Below are positions 42,705-50,791 of a DNA stretch of 64,000 nucleotides, piece by piece. Numbering within the stretch: the first letter of the stretch is position 1; the number at the start of each line of letters is the position of its first letter. A program made the translations under genes and the position numbers. The notes under the pieces were generated by a model. The model did not search any database. It was given only the letters and a program-made list of their open reading frames with translations, and had not been told where the DNA came from. Source of the stretch: Chryseobacterium aureum. GTDB taxonomy: Bacteria; Bacteroidota; Bacteroidia; Flavobacteriales; Weeksellaceae. The stretch lies in NCBI RefSeq assembly GCF_003971235.1, contig NZ_CP034661.1:5005755-5069754 (forward strand), read 5' to 3'.

Positions 42705-43946
42705 ATGCAAGAACTGTCCCTGTCTTCAAAGCTGAAGTACATTTTTTCTATTCCCGTTATTATTTCTGCCTTAGGCTACTTTGTAGATATTTATGACCTC
42801 CTTTTGTTCGGAATTGTTAGGATTCCCAGTTTAAAGGCTTTGGGGCTTAATCCTGATGCGGACGGAACCTTTATTCTGAACTGCCAGATGGTTGGGCTGC
42901 TTATCGGAGGCGTTTTCTGGGGGATTTTCGGAGATAAAAAAGGAAGGCTTTCTGTGCTTTTCGGGTCTATTTTAGTATATTCCTTAGCCAACATTGCCTG
43001 CGGCTTTCTTCCTTATTTTCCTAAAGAGCATCTGGTGTATCAATATGCCGGGTTAAGATTTATTGCGGGGATTGGACTTGCCGGAGAGCTTGGAGCAGGA
43101 ATTACCCTGGTTTCTGAAAGCCTGCCGAAGAATTTAAGAGCCATCGGAACCTCGGTAGTAGCCGGTTTTGGATTAATGGGGGCTGTCGTGGCCCAGCTCA
43201 CGGTAGAACTGGCCGGAGGCTGGAATATCTCTTACATCATTGGTGGAATAATGGGAATCTTATTACTGCTGTTGAGAATAAGTGTATCCGAATCCGGAAT
43301 TTATAAGAATATTGTCCATAAAAATGTCTCCAAAGGGAATTTCCTATCCTTTTTTACCCATAAAGATCGCCTGATAAGATATTTAAAGTGCATTGCAGTA
43401 GGATTACCTACCTGGTATTGTATTGGCATTCTGGCGGTTTTAGCCAATCAGTTTGCCCCTGAATTGGGGATTAAGGAGATCAACCCCGGAAAAGCAATTA
43501 TGTGGGCATATGTAGGGATTTCTGTAGGTGACCTGCTGAGCGGTTTTATCTCTCACGCCTTAAAATCACGTAAAATGGCCATCTTCTATATGCTGATCTT
43601 TACCCTTATTGGCGTGGTAATCATGCTGTTTGGCAATACCAATACGGAAACCAAATATTATCTGTTCTGTGTATGGCTGGGCTTCGGCACGGGGTACTGG
43701 GCGATGTTTGTTACGCTGGCAGCGGAGCAGTTCGGCACGAATATCAGAAATACGGCAACCACAACCGTTCCCAACATGGTAAGAGGGCTGGTACCGGTGA
43801 TGATCTTTGCTTTTGATGCTCTTAAGGGGCGTTTTCCGGTGGTGGAAAGTGCGGCTATCGTAGGAGTGGTGGTGTTTGGCCTGGCATTTTATTCTTCACT
43901 TACCATTTCGGAAACCCACGACAGGGATCTTGAATTTACAGAATAA
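42705..43946 (+). CDS. major facilitator superfamily transporter
   Basis: This 413-residue inner-membrane protein has about 12 hydrophobic segments and the MFS motif A loop (GIFGDKKGRLSVLFGS) after segment 2. ALGYFVDIYDLLLFG resembles the first helix of the metabolite:H+ symporter (sugar/acid transporter) group. The substrate cannot be named. It starts 20 nt after the rny terminator and appears monocistronic. Confidence 0.9.
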   Translation: MQELSLSSKLKYIFSIPVIISALGYFVDIYDLLLFGIVRIPSLKALGLNPDADGTFILNCQMVGLLIGGVFWGIFGDKKGRLSVLFGSILVYSLANIACGFLPYFPKEHLVYQYAGLRFIAGIGLAGELGAGITLVSESLPKNLRAIGTSVVAGFGLMGAVVAQLTVELAGGWNISYIIGGIMGILLLLLRISVSESGIYKNIVHKNVSKGNFLSFFTHKDRLIRYLKCIAVGLPTWYCIGILAVLANQFAPELGIKEINPGKAIMWAYVGISVGDLLSGFISHALKSRKMAIFYMLIFTLIGVVIMLFGNTNTETKYYLFCVWLGFGTGYWAMFVTLAAEQFGTNIRNTATTTVPNMVRGLVPVMIFAFDALKGRFPVVESAAIVGVVVFGLAFYSSLTISETHDRDLEFTE

Positions 43947-44043
43947 TTTAATTTGTTTAATAAATAATATATTAATAATCGTTGTTTTGAATATAATAAT
44001 TAAGTTATAATCAATAATTTATTAATTTTTTTCATAGTTTTTG

Positions 44044-44073
44044 TTGCGAGTATTTAATATTTGTTTAACTTTG
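44044..44073 (+). promoter_or_regulatory. promoter of the GG-leader peptide gene
   Basis: A -33 TTG (44044-44046) and a -7 TAACTTTG (44066-44073) are separated by 19 nt. About 45 nt of leader precede the ATG at 44124. Confidence 0.65.
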
Positions 44074-44123
44074 GGAGGTAACTAAAACTATATTGTTTAA
44101 TCAAACTAAACCACATGAACATT

Positions 44124-44297
44124 ATGAAAAATGCTAAAAAACTGAGAAAACAGGATCTGAAAAATATTACAGGAGGAGTAAGTGGTAAGCCGGATCTGTC
44201 TCTTTGCGGATGCAGCTGCTCAGGTGCGGTAACAGGCCCTGATTATTGCTCCATTTATATTGGCTGTCCACAGGTTTACACTTGCGGAGAGATTTAA
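44124..44297 (+). CDS. bacteriocin-like GG-leader peptide with six cysteines
   Basis: The 57-residue peptide starts MKNAKKLRKQDLKNITGG, a double-glycine leader of the kind removed by peptidase-containing ABC exporters. The 39-residue core after GG holds six Cys (CGCSC..., YC, GC, TC). ATG at 44115 would add MNI and is possible. No modification enzyme, exporter or immunity gene lies nearby, so processing would need genes elsewhere. Similar short leader peptides are known in Chryseobacterium; whether this one is antimicrobial is unknown. Confidence 0.75.
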   Translation: MKNAKKLRKQDLKNITGGVSGKPDLSLCGCSCSGAVTGPDYCSIYIGCPQVYTCGEI

Positions 44298-44340
44298 GAA
44301 ATTATTTCAATTAGAAATAAACATTTCCACATTTAATATG

Positions 44341-44370
44341 CAGAACCCTTTTGATTTCAAAAGGGTTCTG
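44341..44370. terminator. bidirectional terminator between the GG-leader gene and yeiH
   Basis: CAGAACCCTTTTGA and its exact complement form a 14-bp stem around a 2-nt loop. A T-rich tract follows on the plus strand. Confidence 0.85.
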
Positions 44371-44376
44371 CTCTTT

Positions 44377-45312
44377 TTATTGAATAATGTAAAGAAGACT
44401 GCCAACACTTATTGTTATCCATAATAGAACGGCCATAAGCAAAGGCTTTAATCCAATCGATTTCAGCATTTGGACAGAAAGTGTAGATCCAATTAAAAAT
44501 AATGTCAGATTCAGGCCGGATTTTGCCAAAACAGTGATGGAAGTACTGAAGCGGTCAAGAAACGGGAAATAGGTATTCAAAATAATTGCTATTATAAAAT
44601 AACCGATAAACCATGGAATCTTTATTTTGGAATCTTTACTTTTAAAAATAAACATGGTAATCAGTGAAACAGGAATGATCCATAAAGCGCGGGCCAGTTT
44701 CACCGTAGTTGCTATTTTTAAAGCTTCATCTCCATATTTGCTGGCAGCTCCTACAACAGAACTCGTATCGTGAATTCCCACAGCACACCAAAGTCCAAAC
44801 TGCTCCTGGGAAAGATTCAGAAGATGCCCTACGGCAGGATAAACAAAGAGTGCAATGGAGTTTAGGGTAAATACAATAGCCAGCGCAAGAGAAATCTGTT
44901 TTGTACCGGGTTTAATAATAGGTGAGACAGCTGCAATAGCGCTCCCGCCACAAATGGCGGTTCCGGCAGAAAGAAGATAAGATAAAGGTCTTTCCAGTTT
45001 AAATATTTTTCCCAGAAAATACCCCAAAACCATAACCGTAATGATACTTACAACGGTTAATAGCAAACCGGTTTTTCCGGCATGAAGTGCTTCATCCAGT
45101 TTCAGCCCGAATCCCAGGCCAACAATTGATATTTGCAACAATAAATGAATATACTGATGAAGATGCTTTTCAAAAGGGTTTCTCATCAAAACAACCCAAC
45201 CAAACCCCAGTGCGAGAGCGATAGGTGATGATACCAATGGGGTAAGGCACAAAATTGCCAATACAATAAAAAATACTTTCCGTGTCATTTCATTCTGAAT
45301 GAAATCTTTCAT
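44377..45312 (-). CDS. YeiH/UPF0324-family membrane protein, putative sulfate exporter family
   Basis: The 311-residue protein (ATG at 45310-45312, MKDFIQNEMTRK; a start 9 codons earlier is possible) has about 9-10 membrane segments. It carries the YeiH signatures LLSAGTAICGGSAIAAVSP and WCAVGIHDTSSVVGAAS. The family is annotated as putative sulfate exporters without firm proof. A LysR regulator lies upstream on the same strand, paralleling yeiE-yeiH of enterobacteria. Overlapping inverted repeats at 45378 are a candidate operator. Confidence 0.9.
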   Translation of the reverse strand: MKDFIQNEMTRKVFFIVLAILCLTPLVSSPIALALGFGWVVLMRNPFEKHLHQYIHLLLQISIVGLGFGLKLDEALHAGKTGLLLTVVSIITVMVLGYFLGKIFKLERPLSYLLSAGTAICGGSAIAAVSPIIKPGTKQISLALAIVFTLNSIALFVYPAVGHLLNLSQEQFGLWCAVGIHDTSSVVGAASKYGDEALKIATTVKLARALWIIPVSLITMFIFKSKDSKIKIPWFIGYFIIAIILNTYFPFLDRFSTSITVLAKSGLNLTLFLIGSTLSVQMLKSIGLKPLLMAVLLWITISVGSLLYIIQ

Positions 45313-45377
45313 AATGCGAACGTTTAAAATCTGCATCAAAATTCCGGAAAATAGTATGACAAAATGAATCGTAAATT

Positions 45378-45402
45378 GTTATATTGGATAACTAAAAGTT
45401 AT
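45378..45402. promoter_or_regulatory. candidate LysR operator upstream of yeiH
   Basis: GTTAT-ATTGG-ATAAC (45378-45392) and ATAACT-AAA-AGTTAT (45388-45402) are two perfect overlapping inverted repeats of 15 bp. The first contains T-N11-A. They lie 66-90 bp upstream of the yeiH ATG. Binding is inferred. Confidence 0.45.
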
Positions 45403-45535
45403 AATGTATAATATAAGATATATAATGTAAAATGTACAATGTACAATGTAAAATGTATTTCCGATAATCAGCTATAGGATCTGCCAGGACATTAAATACT
45501 TTTTACATTCATACTTTATACATTGTACAAATTAA
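45403..45535. repeat. short-word repeat (ATGTACAATGTA type) between yeiH and the LysR gene
   Basis: Words AATGTAAAATGTACAATGTA at 45423 and their complement TACATTCATACTTTATACATTG near 45504 form an imperfect inverted repeat. The right end reaches the stop codon of the LysR gene at 45536. Confidence 0.7.
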
Positions 45536-46411
45536 TTACTCTGCAAATCTCAGGAAAAGTTTAATCAGCTCAGACTGTTCGCCTTTAAGGAGAATAAAAT
45601 GAAAATCTCTTTCAATGCTGAAGTTTTTAATATCAATAACGGTCAGGACATTATTTTTAAGCTCATTCAGGATGGTACTGATGGAAAGAAATGCCATACA
45701 TTCTGAGTGGAGAAGATAGTTTTTAATGCTTTCACTGCTTCCCAGCTGCATAACGGTATTCAGATCACCGATATTGATTTCCTTTTCTTTAAGCCTGTTT
45801 TGAATAAACTCCAGCGTTCCGGAACCCTGTTCCCTGAAAATCATATCTAGCTGATAAAGGTCTTTGAGGCTCAGTGTCTTATGAGCTAATGGATGGTCTG
45901 ATTTTGCCGCCAGAACAATTTCATCCGGCTTAAAGGTTTTATATTCAAAATAGGAAGACTGGGATTCTCCTTCTATAATCCCCAGGTCAATTTTTTCTTC
46001 TTTTAAAAGGGTTGAGATCGTTTCCGTATTTCCTGTAAGAAGCTCAATCTTAATATCTTTATAATAAGAATTGAATTTAGCCAGAATTTCCGGTAAAATA
46101 TACTGCGCAACCGTTGTACTTGCCCCGATAATCAGTTTTCCCTTATGCTGTTGATTAATTTGACTGATCTCAAATTCCATATCACGGTAGATATTTCTGA
46201 TCTTCTCCGCATGTTCAAACAGGATTTTTCCACTTTGAGTAAGCTGGATAGAAGTTCCTTTGCGGTCAAATAATTTGGCGCCTATCTGGTTTTCAATCTC
46301 TTTGATGTGTTTGGTAACAGCGGGCTGGGAAATGTGAAGTTCCTCTGAAGCTTTGGTGAAGCTTAAGCGGGTAGCCACCGTATGGAAAACTTTTAATCTG
46401 TAATCGAACAT
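45536..46411 (-). CDS. LysR-family transcriptional regulator
   Basis: The 291-residue regulator has an N-terminal winged helix-turn-helix (RLSFTKASEELHISQPAVTKHIKEIE, about 15-40) and a periplasmic-binding-fold effector domain from about residue 90 (KLIIGASTTVAQYILPEIL). It lies directly upstream of yeiH on the same strand, so yeiH is its likely target, as with YeiE in enterobacteria. The gene is followed by yeiH after 223 nt carrying operator-like inverted repeats. The effector is unknown. Confidence 0.93.
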   Translation of the reverse strand: MFDYRLKVFHTVATRLSFTKASEELHISQPAVTKHIKEIENQIGAKLFDRKGTSIQLTQSGKILFEHAEKIRNIYRDMEFEISQINQQHKGKLIIGASTTVAQYILPEILAKFNSYYKDIKIELLTGNTETISTLLKEEKIDLGIIEGESQSSYFEYKTFKPDEIVLAAKSDHPLAHKTLSLKDLYQLDMIFREQGSGTLEFIQNRLKEKEINIGDLNTVMQLGSSESIKNYLLHSECMAFLSISTILNELKNNVLTVIDIKNFSIERDFHFILLKGEQSELIKLFLRFAE

Positions 46412-46439
46412 GGGGGTAAAATTACGAATTATAGTTGGA

Positions 46440-46566
46440 AATGGTGAAGGGGAGTTGGTGAGTTTGAGAGTTTGAGGGTGGGAGGGTTTGAGAGTTTAAA
46501 GTTCAGAGTTTTACGTTATGGATAACCAGCAACTAAAATAACTTGCAACCCGCACCTCGAATCCCG
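46440..46566. repeat. short-word intergenic repeat abutting the clc stop codon
   Basis: Words GAGTTTGAGAGTTTGAGGG, TTTAAAGTTCAGAGTTT, GGATAACCAGCAACTAAAA, CTTGCAACCCGCACCTCGAA are in the same orientation as 35366-35569. The right end meets the TAA at 46567. Confidence 0.85.
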
Positions 46567-47874
46567 TTATAAAAAATCCGAAATAGATCTGTCCTGCTGG
46601 CTTTCAAATCTTCTGTTCTTCGCTTCCCCGATTTTCTGTTTGGTATAAATACTATTGTGACCGGAAAGAAGATAGGATACCACACAGGCAATAGCCACAT
46701 ACACGCCACATTCTGCCCCGAATAATTCAATTCCCATCAGCATGCAGGCTAAAGGAGTATTGGTGGCCCCGGCAAATACGGCTACAAAACCCATTCCTGC
46801 CAATAATCCGAAAGGTAGCGGGATAAAAAATGATAAAGCACTTCCTAAAGTAGCACCAATAAAGAACAAAGGGGTAACTTCCCCTCCTTTAAATCCTGCT
46901 GACAGCGTAACAATGGTGAAGATCATTTTTAAAGCAAAATCATACAGAGGAAGCTGTTTTTCAAAAGATTCTACAATCACAGGAACTCCCAGTCCGATAT
47001 AGCGGGTTGTGCCCATCGCAAAAACAGCAAGGGCTATAATAATTCCTCCCGCAACAGGACGAAGCGGCGGATATTTAATTTTTGATTTGAAAACGGAGCC
47101 CATCCAATGGATTATTTTACTGAAGGCGGCAGCACATATTCCGAATACAATTCCTGCCAGAATACTGTAGAGAATGGGTAAAAACTCAAGTTTCGGAATA
47201 GCGTCAATGTGATAGTGCGTGTGTTTTACATTCCAAAGGCTGGTAACCCAATCTGCCAGAATTGCAGAAGCAAAAGCCGGAAAAATAGCATTGTAACGAA
47301 TTCTTCCGATCAGAAAAACTTCAAGCCCAAAAACAGCTCCTGCCAGCGGCGTTCCGAAAACAGAGCCAAATCCGGCAGCAATAGCGGCAATAATCAGAGT
47401 TTTTCTTTCGTTTCTGTCGAGTTTAAAAGGCTTGGTCAATTGATCTGCGATGGCTCCTGCCATTTGCAGAGCTGTTCCTTCACGTCCTGCTGAGCCTCCG
47501 AAGAAATGGGTGATAATGGTTCCAAGATAGACAAAAGGGGCCATTTTAAACGGAATAATTTTTTTGGGTTCATGGATTGTATCAATCAACAGGTTATTTC
47601 CTGCTTCCATATCTTTACCCAGGTAATGATAAAGAAGTCCTACCAGGAATCCTGCCGCTGGCAGTAATGCAATCAGCCAGAGATGATATTCCCTGAAATT
47701 GGTGGCCCACTCCAGAGATTGAAGAAAACCTGCAGAAGCGGTACCGACTAAAGCACCCATAATGATACTGATACACAGCCATTTTAAAATGTAGGGTAAA
47801 GCCGGAAATTTTCTGAAAAAAAAATGGATGTGAAAAACTGCTTTTTTACCTGGTGTTCTTTGACTTTTTGACAT
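46567..47874 (-). CDS. CLC-family channel/antiporter, probable fluoride exporter
   Basis: The 435-residue protein has the CLC fold with about ten membrane helices. The filter-helix motif is GGSAGREGTALQ, followed by AAGFGSVFGTPLAGAVFGLEVF and GFKGGEVTPLFFIGATLG. Many bacterial CLCs move chloride, but a fluoride riboswitch lies directly upstream, so this is probably of the CLC-F type that expels fluoride in exchange for protons. I did not verify the CLC-F selectivity residues. The C-terminal tail after the last helix is short and charged. Confidence 0.9.
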   Translation of the reverse strand: MSKSQRTPGKKAVFHIHFFFRKFPALPYILKWLCISIIMGALVGTASAGFLQSLEWATNFREYHLWLIALLPAAGFLVGLLYHYLGKDMEAGNNLLIDTIHEPKKIIPFKMAPFVYLGTIITHFFGGSAGREGTALQMAGAIADQLTKPFKLDRNERKTLIIAAIAAGFGSVFGTPLAGAVFGLEVFLIGRIRYNAIFPAFASAILADWVTSLWNVKHTHYHIDAIPKLEFLPILYSILAGIVFGICAAAFSKIIHWMGSVFKSKIKYPPLRPVAGGIIIALAVFAMGTTRYIGLGVPVIVESFEKQLPLYDFALKMIFTIVTLSAGFKGGEVTPLFFIGATLGSALSFFIPLPFGLLAGMGFVAVFAGATNTPLACMLMGIELFGAECGVYVAIACVVSYLLSGHNSIYTKQKIGEAKNRRFESQQDRSISDFL

Positions 47875-47913
47875 AATAATCCTGATTAGTTATTTATTAA
47901 TAATCTTTTAATC

Positions 47914-47968
47914 AGGCGTCATCAGCTTCTGTAAAGCGGTTGGGTAAGGAAGAACACCATTTCCTTTT
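47914..47968 (-). promoter_or_regulatory. fluoride riboswitch (crcB motif) upstream of the CLC gene
   Basis: The minus strand reads AAAGGAAATGGTGTTCTTCC, then AACCGC, then AGAAGCTGATGACGCCT. These are the conserved blocks of the fluoride aptamer (AUGGUGUUC, AACCGC-like, AGCUGAUGAC-CC), with GGUGU able to pair with ACGCC. A hairpin CCTGATTA/TAATCAGG (47881-47888 with 47909-47916) shares the CC of that pairing and ends 7 nt before the ATG, a likely expression platform. Confidence 0.88.
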
Positions 47969-48009
47969 GATAGTGTAAATATAAAAAGAAGAATTTGTTT
48001 TTCAAAAAT

Positions 48010-48189
48010 AAATTACTGGTTGCTGGTTGTTTTTTGTTTTCGGGTTCGAGAGTTTGGGTTCGAGAGTGGGAGGATTTGAGAGTTTAAAATTCAAGGTTTA
48101 GAGTTTAAGGTTGTTGGTAACCAATAACTAAAATAACCAGCAGCTAGCAACCCGAAACTCAAACCCTCGAAACCCGAATCTCGCATCCC
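48010..48189. repeat. short-word intergenic repeat, partly self-complementary
   Basis: The left part (GGTTGCTGGTTGTTTTTTGT, CGGGTTCGAGAGTTTGGG) and the right part (CAGCAGCTAGCAACCCGAAA, CTCGAAACCCGAATCTCGC) are imperfect complements. The right end meets the thioesterase TAA at 48190. Together with the riboswitch it accounts for the 315-bp gap 47875-48189. Confidence 0.85.
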
Positions 48190-48657
48190 TTACAAAAACG
48201 GTTTCATCTCATCCTCAATCTGAGTTCTCAGTTCCATCAGGCGTTTAGCATATATTTCCTGCTGCTTTTCTTCCTCTGTTTCCGGAATCCATTTCGGAAC
48301 AGGAAGTTTTTTTCCGTTCTCATCTACAGCCACAAAAACAATGATACAATGGGTTTTTTTCTCAAAGTTTGGCTGTTTCAGGTTTCTTGAAAAGACATTA
48401 ATGGCGATATGCATGCTGGATGTTCCGGTATAGATCACCTGGGCATCTACTTTTACAACTTCTCCTATTTTAATAGGATCGTAGAAACGGATTCCACCCA
48501 CATAGACTGTGACAGAATAATTACCACTCCACGTGGTGGCACATGCATAACCGGCCTGGTCAATCCATTTCATAACACTTCCTCCATGTACATTTCCTCC
48601 GTAATTAACATCTGAAGGCTCCGAAATAAACTGAAACGTAATAGGCTTGTTCTGCAT
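48190..48657 (-). CDS. acyl-CoA thioesterase, hotdog fold (YciA type)
   Basis: The 155-residue protein carries NYGGNVHGGSVMKWIDQAGYACA, the signature of YciA/ACOT-type acyl-CoA hydrolases, followed by RFYDPIKIGEVVKVDAQVIY. The C-terminus is a charged helix (EEEKQQEIYAKRLMELRTQI). It would hydrolyse medium- or long-chain acyl-CoA in the cytoplasm; chain preference is unknown. It is transcribed toward the clc gene but separated by a repeat. Confidence 0.9.
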   Translation of the reverse strand: MQNKPITFQFISEPSDVNYGGNVHGGSVMKWIDQAGYACATTWSGNYSVTVYVGGIRFYDPIKIGEVVKVDAQVIYTGTSSMHIAINVFSRNLKQPNFEKKTHCIIVFVAVDENGKKLPVPKWIPETEEEKQQEIYAKRLMELRTQIEDEMKPFL

Positions 48658-48713
48658 CTTTATAAAATTTGAATAAAGTTATTTAATAATTTCCAAAGTT
48701 TTAGATTAAATCC

Positions 48714-48721
48714 TACTTTTG
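48714..48721 (+). promoter_or_regulatory. -7 box of the ArsC/Spx-like gene
   Basis: TACTTTTG matches TAnnTTTG, 57 nt before the ATG at 48779. Confidence 0.45.
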
Positions 48722-48778
48722 AAAGACGAAACTTTCAATGAAAGGGAATTGTAACCAATAACAGATTTAGAAACAGTC

Positions 48779-49135
48779 ATGAAGAAAGTATTTTATCTCA
48801 ACACCTGTGATACATGCAGAAAAATTTTAGCCCAATTTGATCTTACAGGGTGGGAACTCCGCGAAATTAAAAAAGAACCGGTCACAACAGAGGAATTGGC
48901 GGAAATGCATAAAAAAACAAAATCATACGAAGCATTGTTCAGTAAAAAATCCACTCAGATAAAATTGAGAAGGCTGGATGTAAAATCTCTGACAGAGAAA
49001 GATTTTAAAGAATTACTGCTGGATCATTATACTTTCCTTAAAAGACCTGTTTTTGTGACAGACAAGGAGATTTTCGTAGGAAATGATAAGAAGAATGTTG
49101 AAGAATTACAGAAATTTTTCGGTGTAAACGTGTAG
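48779..49135 (+). CDS. ArsC/Spx-family thioredoxin-fold protein
   Basis: The 118-residue protein begins MKKVFYLNTCDTCRKILAQF, with CDTC at residues 10-13 on a thioredoxin-like fold. KRPVFVTDKEIFVGNDKKNVEE is the conserved C-terminal segment of the ArsC/YffB/Spx family. It could be an arsenate-reductase-like enzyme or an Spx-type regulator; the two-Cys motif alone does not decide. No ars genes are nearby. Confidence 0.87.
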   Translation: MKKVFYLNTCDTCRKILAQFDLTGWELREIKKEPVTTEELAEMHKKTKSYEALFSKKSTQIKLRRLDVKSLTEKDFKELLLDHYTFLKRPVFVTDKEIFVGNDKKNVEELQKFFGVNV

Positions 49136-49175
49136 AAGCCGGTAAGCAAAGAATCTTAATCAGGATTACAAAATA

Positions 49176-49214
49176 AAAAAAGGATGTCTCATCGCAGAGA
49201 ACATCCTTTTTTTT
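49176..49214. terminator. bidirectional terminator between the ArsC-like gene and gcvT
   Basis: AAAAAAGGATGT and ACATCCTTTTTT pair, with an inner CTC/GAG, giving a T tract on both strands. Confidence 0.88.
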
Positions 49215-49232
49215 GACTATCTTTTGAACAGA

Positions 49233-50309
49233 TTATACAAAAGGAGCTTTTACCACTTTTGCAGGAATGTTCTTGTTTCTTACCTGAATGAAGATTTCAG
49301 ATCCTAATTTGAAGTGAGGCTTGTCTACATACGCAAGACCTAACCCTACTTTCTTCATAGGAGACTGTGTTCCGGAAGTTACTTTTCCAATCACATTTCC
49401 TTCAGCATCCACTACAGGATAATCGTGTCTTGGAACTCCTTTATCTGTCAGTTCGAAACCAACTAATTTTCTTCCAACGCCTTCTTCTTTCTGTTTTGCG
49501 AAAACCTCTTTGGAAACGAAGTCTTTATCAAACTTGGTGATCCATCCTAAACCGGCTTCAATAGGAGAAGTAGTATCGTCGATATCATTTCCGTAAAGGC
49601 AGAACCCTTTTTCTAATCTTAAAGTATCTCTGGCAGCCAATCCACAAGGAATAATTCCTTCTTCTTTACCCGCATCTATTACGGCATCCCAAAGTTTTTC
49701 AGCACTATCATTATTGAAATAGATCTCAAAACCTCCGCTGCCTGTATATCCTGTATTTGAAATGATTACGTTATTTTCTCCCGCAACGCTTCCTACAGTA
49801 AAATGGTAGTAAGGGATTTCTGAAAGGTTTACTTCCGTAAGTTTTTGAAGAATTTCAGTCGCTTTTGGCCCCTGAACTGCCAGTAAAGACATCTCATCAG
49901 AAGCATTGGTCATTGTAGCCCCGAAAGTATTGTATTTTGAAATATGATTCCAGTCTTTGTCGATGTTAGAAGCATTTACTACTACAAAATATTTGTCATC
50001 TTCCATTTTGTAAACGATAAGGTCATCTACAATTCCTCCGTTTTCGTTAGGAAGGCAAGAATACTGAGCTTTTCCATTTTCTAGCGCATCTATATTATTT
50101 GTAGTTACAAACTGCAGAAGATCTTTTGATCCCGGTCCTTCAATGAAAAACTGTCCCATATGGGAAACATCAAATAATCCTGCTTTTTCTCTTACGGCAA
50201 AGTGCTCTTCTGTAACCCCTGAATACTGTACAGGCATTTCAAAACCTGCGAAAGGTACGATCTTCGCTCCCAAAGAAACATGTTTGTCGTACAAGGCTGT
50301 TTTCTTCAT
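49233..50309 (-). CDS. gcvT: aminomethyltransferase (glycine cleavage system T protein)
   Basis: GcvT transfers the methylene group from aminomethylated H protein to tetrahydrofolate and releases ammonia. The 358-residue protein starts MKKTALYDKHVSLGAKIVPFAGFEMP. It has GLFDVSHMGQ, the folate-site NTGYTGSGGFEIYF, GLAARDTLRLEKGFCLYG, and the C-terminal GTQSPMKKVGLGLAYV. The other gcv genes are not in the window. It starts 9 nt after the upstream secreted-protein gene and may be the last of an idi-containing transcript. Confidence 0.96.
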   Translation of the reverse strand: MKKTALYDKHVSLGAKIVPFAGFEMPVQYSGVTEEHFAVREKAGLFDVSHMGQFFIEGPGSKDLLQFVTTNNIDALENGKAQYSCLPNENGGIVDDLIVYKMEDDKYFVVVNASNIDKDWNHISKYNTFGATMTNASDEMSLLAVQGPKATEILQKLTEVNLSEIPYYHFTVGSVAGENNVIISNTGYTGSGGFEIYFNNDSAEKLWDAVIDAGKEEGIIPCGLAARDTLRLEKGFCLYGNDIDDTTSPIEAGLGWITKFDKDFVSKEVFAKQKEEGVGRKLVGFELTDKGVPRHDYPVVDAEGNVIGKVTSGTQSPMKKVGLGLAYVDKPHFKLGSEIFIQVRNKNIPAKVVKAPFV

Positions 50310-50318
50310 ATTTAATTT

Positions 50319-50789
50319 TTATTTCTTTATTTTAAAACTGTTAAAAGTCTCATTGAATTGGGTCATATAGTTTCCGTTCCAGAATTTCTGACCGCAGTTG
50401 ATGGTAATCAGGTACAGATCTTTATCTCTTTGGAATGCTTTCGTAATCCAGAATAATTTTCCTTTTTCATCAAAATACTCGTAAAAGTATTCTGTATATC
50501 CTTTTTTACCCCTGCTTTCTTTTACTTTATTTTCCGGATCTTTAGATTTATTAAGATCCAGAACAAATTTTTTCATCTGTTCTTTCGGAAGTTCCAGTCC
50601 GTGATACTCGGAAATCGTGATGGCACCAATTTCATTTGTTGGAAAAACATTCACAATCTCACTGTCATTGGTAGACTTCCAGCCTTCGGGAACGTTAATA
50701 GAGTAGTTGGGACTGTCGTATACTTTTGCTTTTTGGGCAAAAAAAAGACTTCCTGTTATAAGAGCAGAAAAGAACAATATTTTTTTCAT
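50319..50789 (-). CDS. secreted protein of unknown function
   Basis: The 156-residue product has a signal peptide (MKKILFFSALITGSLFFAQK). A mature domain follows that starts YDSPNYSINVPEGW and ends NETFNSFKIKK, a pattern seen in small periplasmic PsbP/DUF1795-like proteins. No catalytic residue is evident. It sits between idi (2 nt) and gcvT (9 nt), so the three genes are likely one transcript. Confidence 0.8.
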   Translation of the reverse strand: MKKILFFSALITGSLFFAQKAKVYDSPNYSINVPEGWKSTNDSEIVNVFPTNEIGAITISEYHGLELPKEQMKKFVLDLNKSKDPENKVKESRGKKGYTEYFYEYFDEKGKLFWITKAFQRDKDLYLITINCGQKFWNGNYMTQFNETFNSFKIKK

Positions 50790-50791
50790 CT

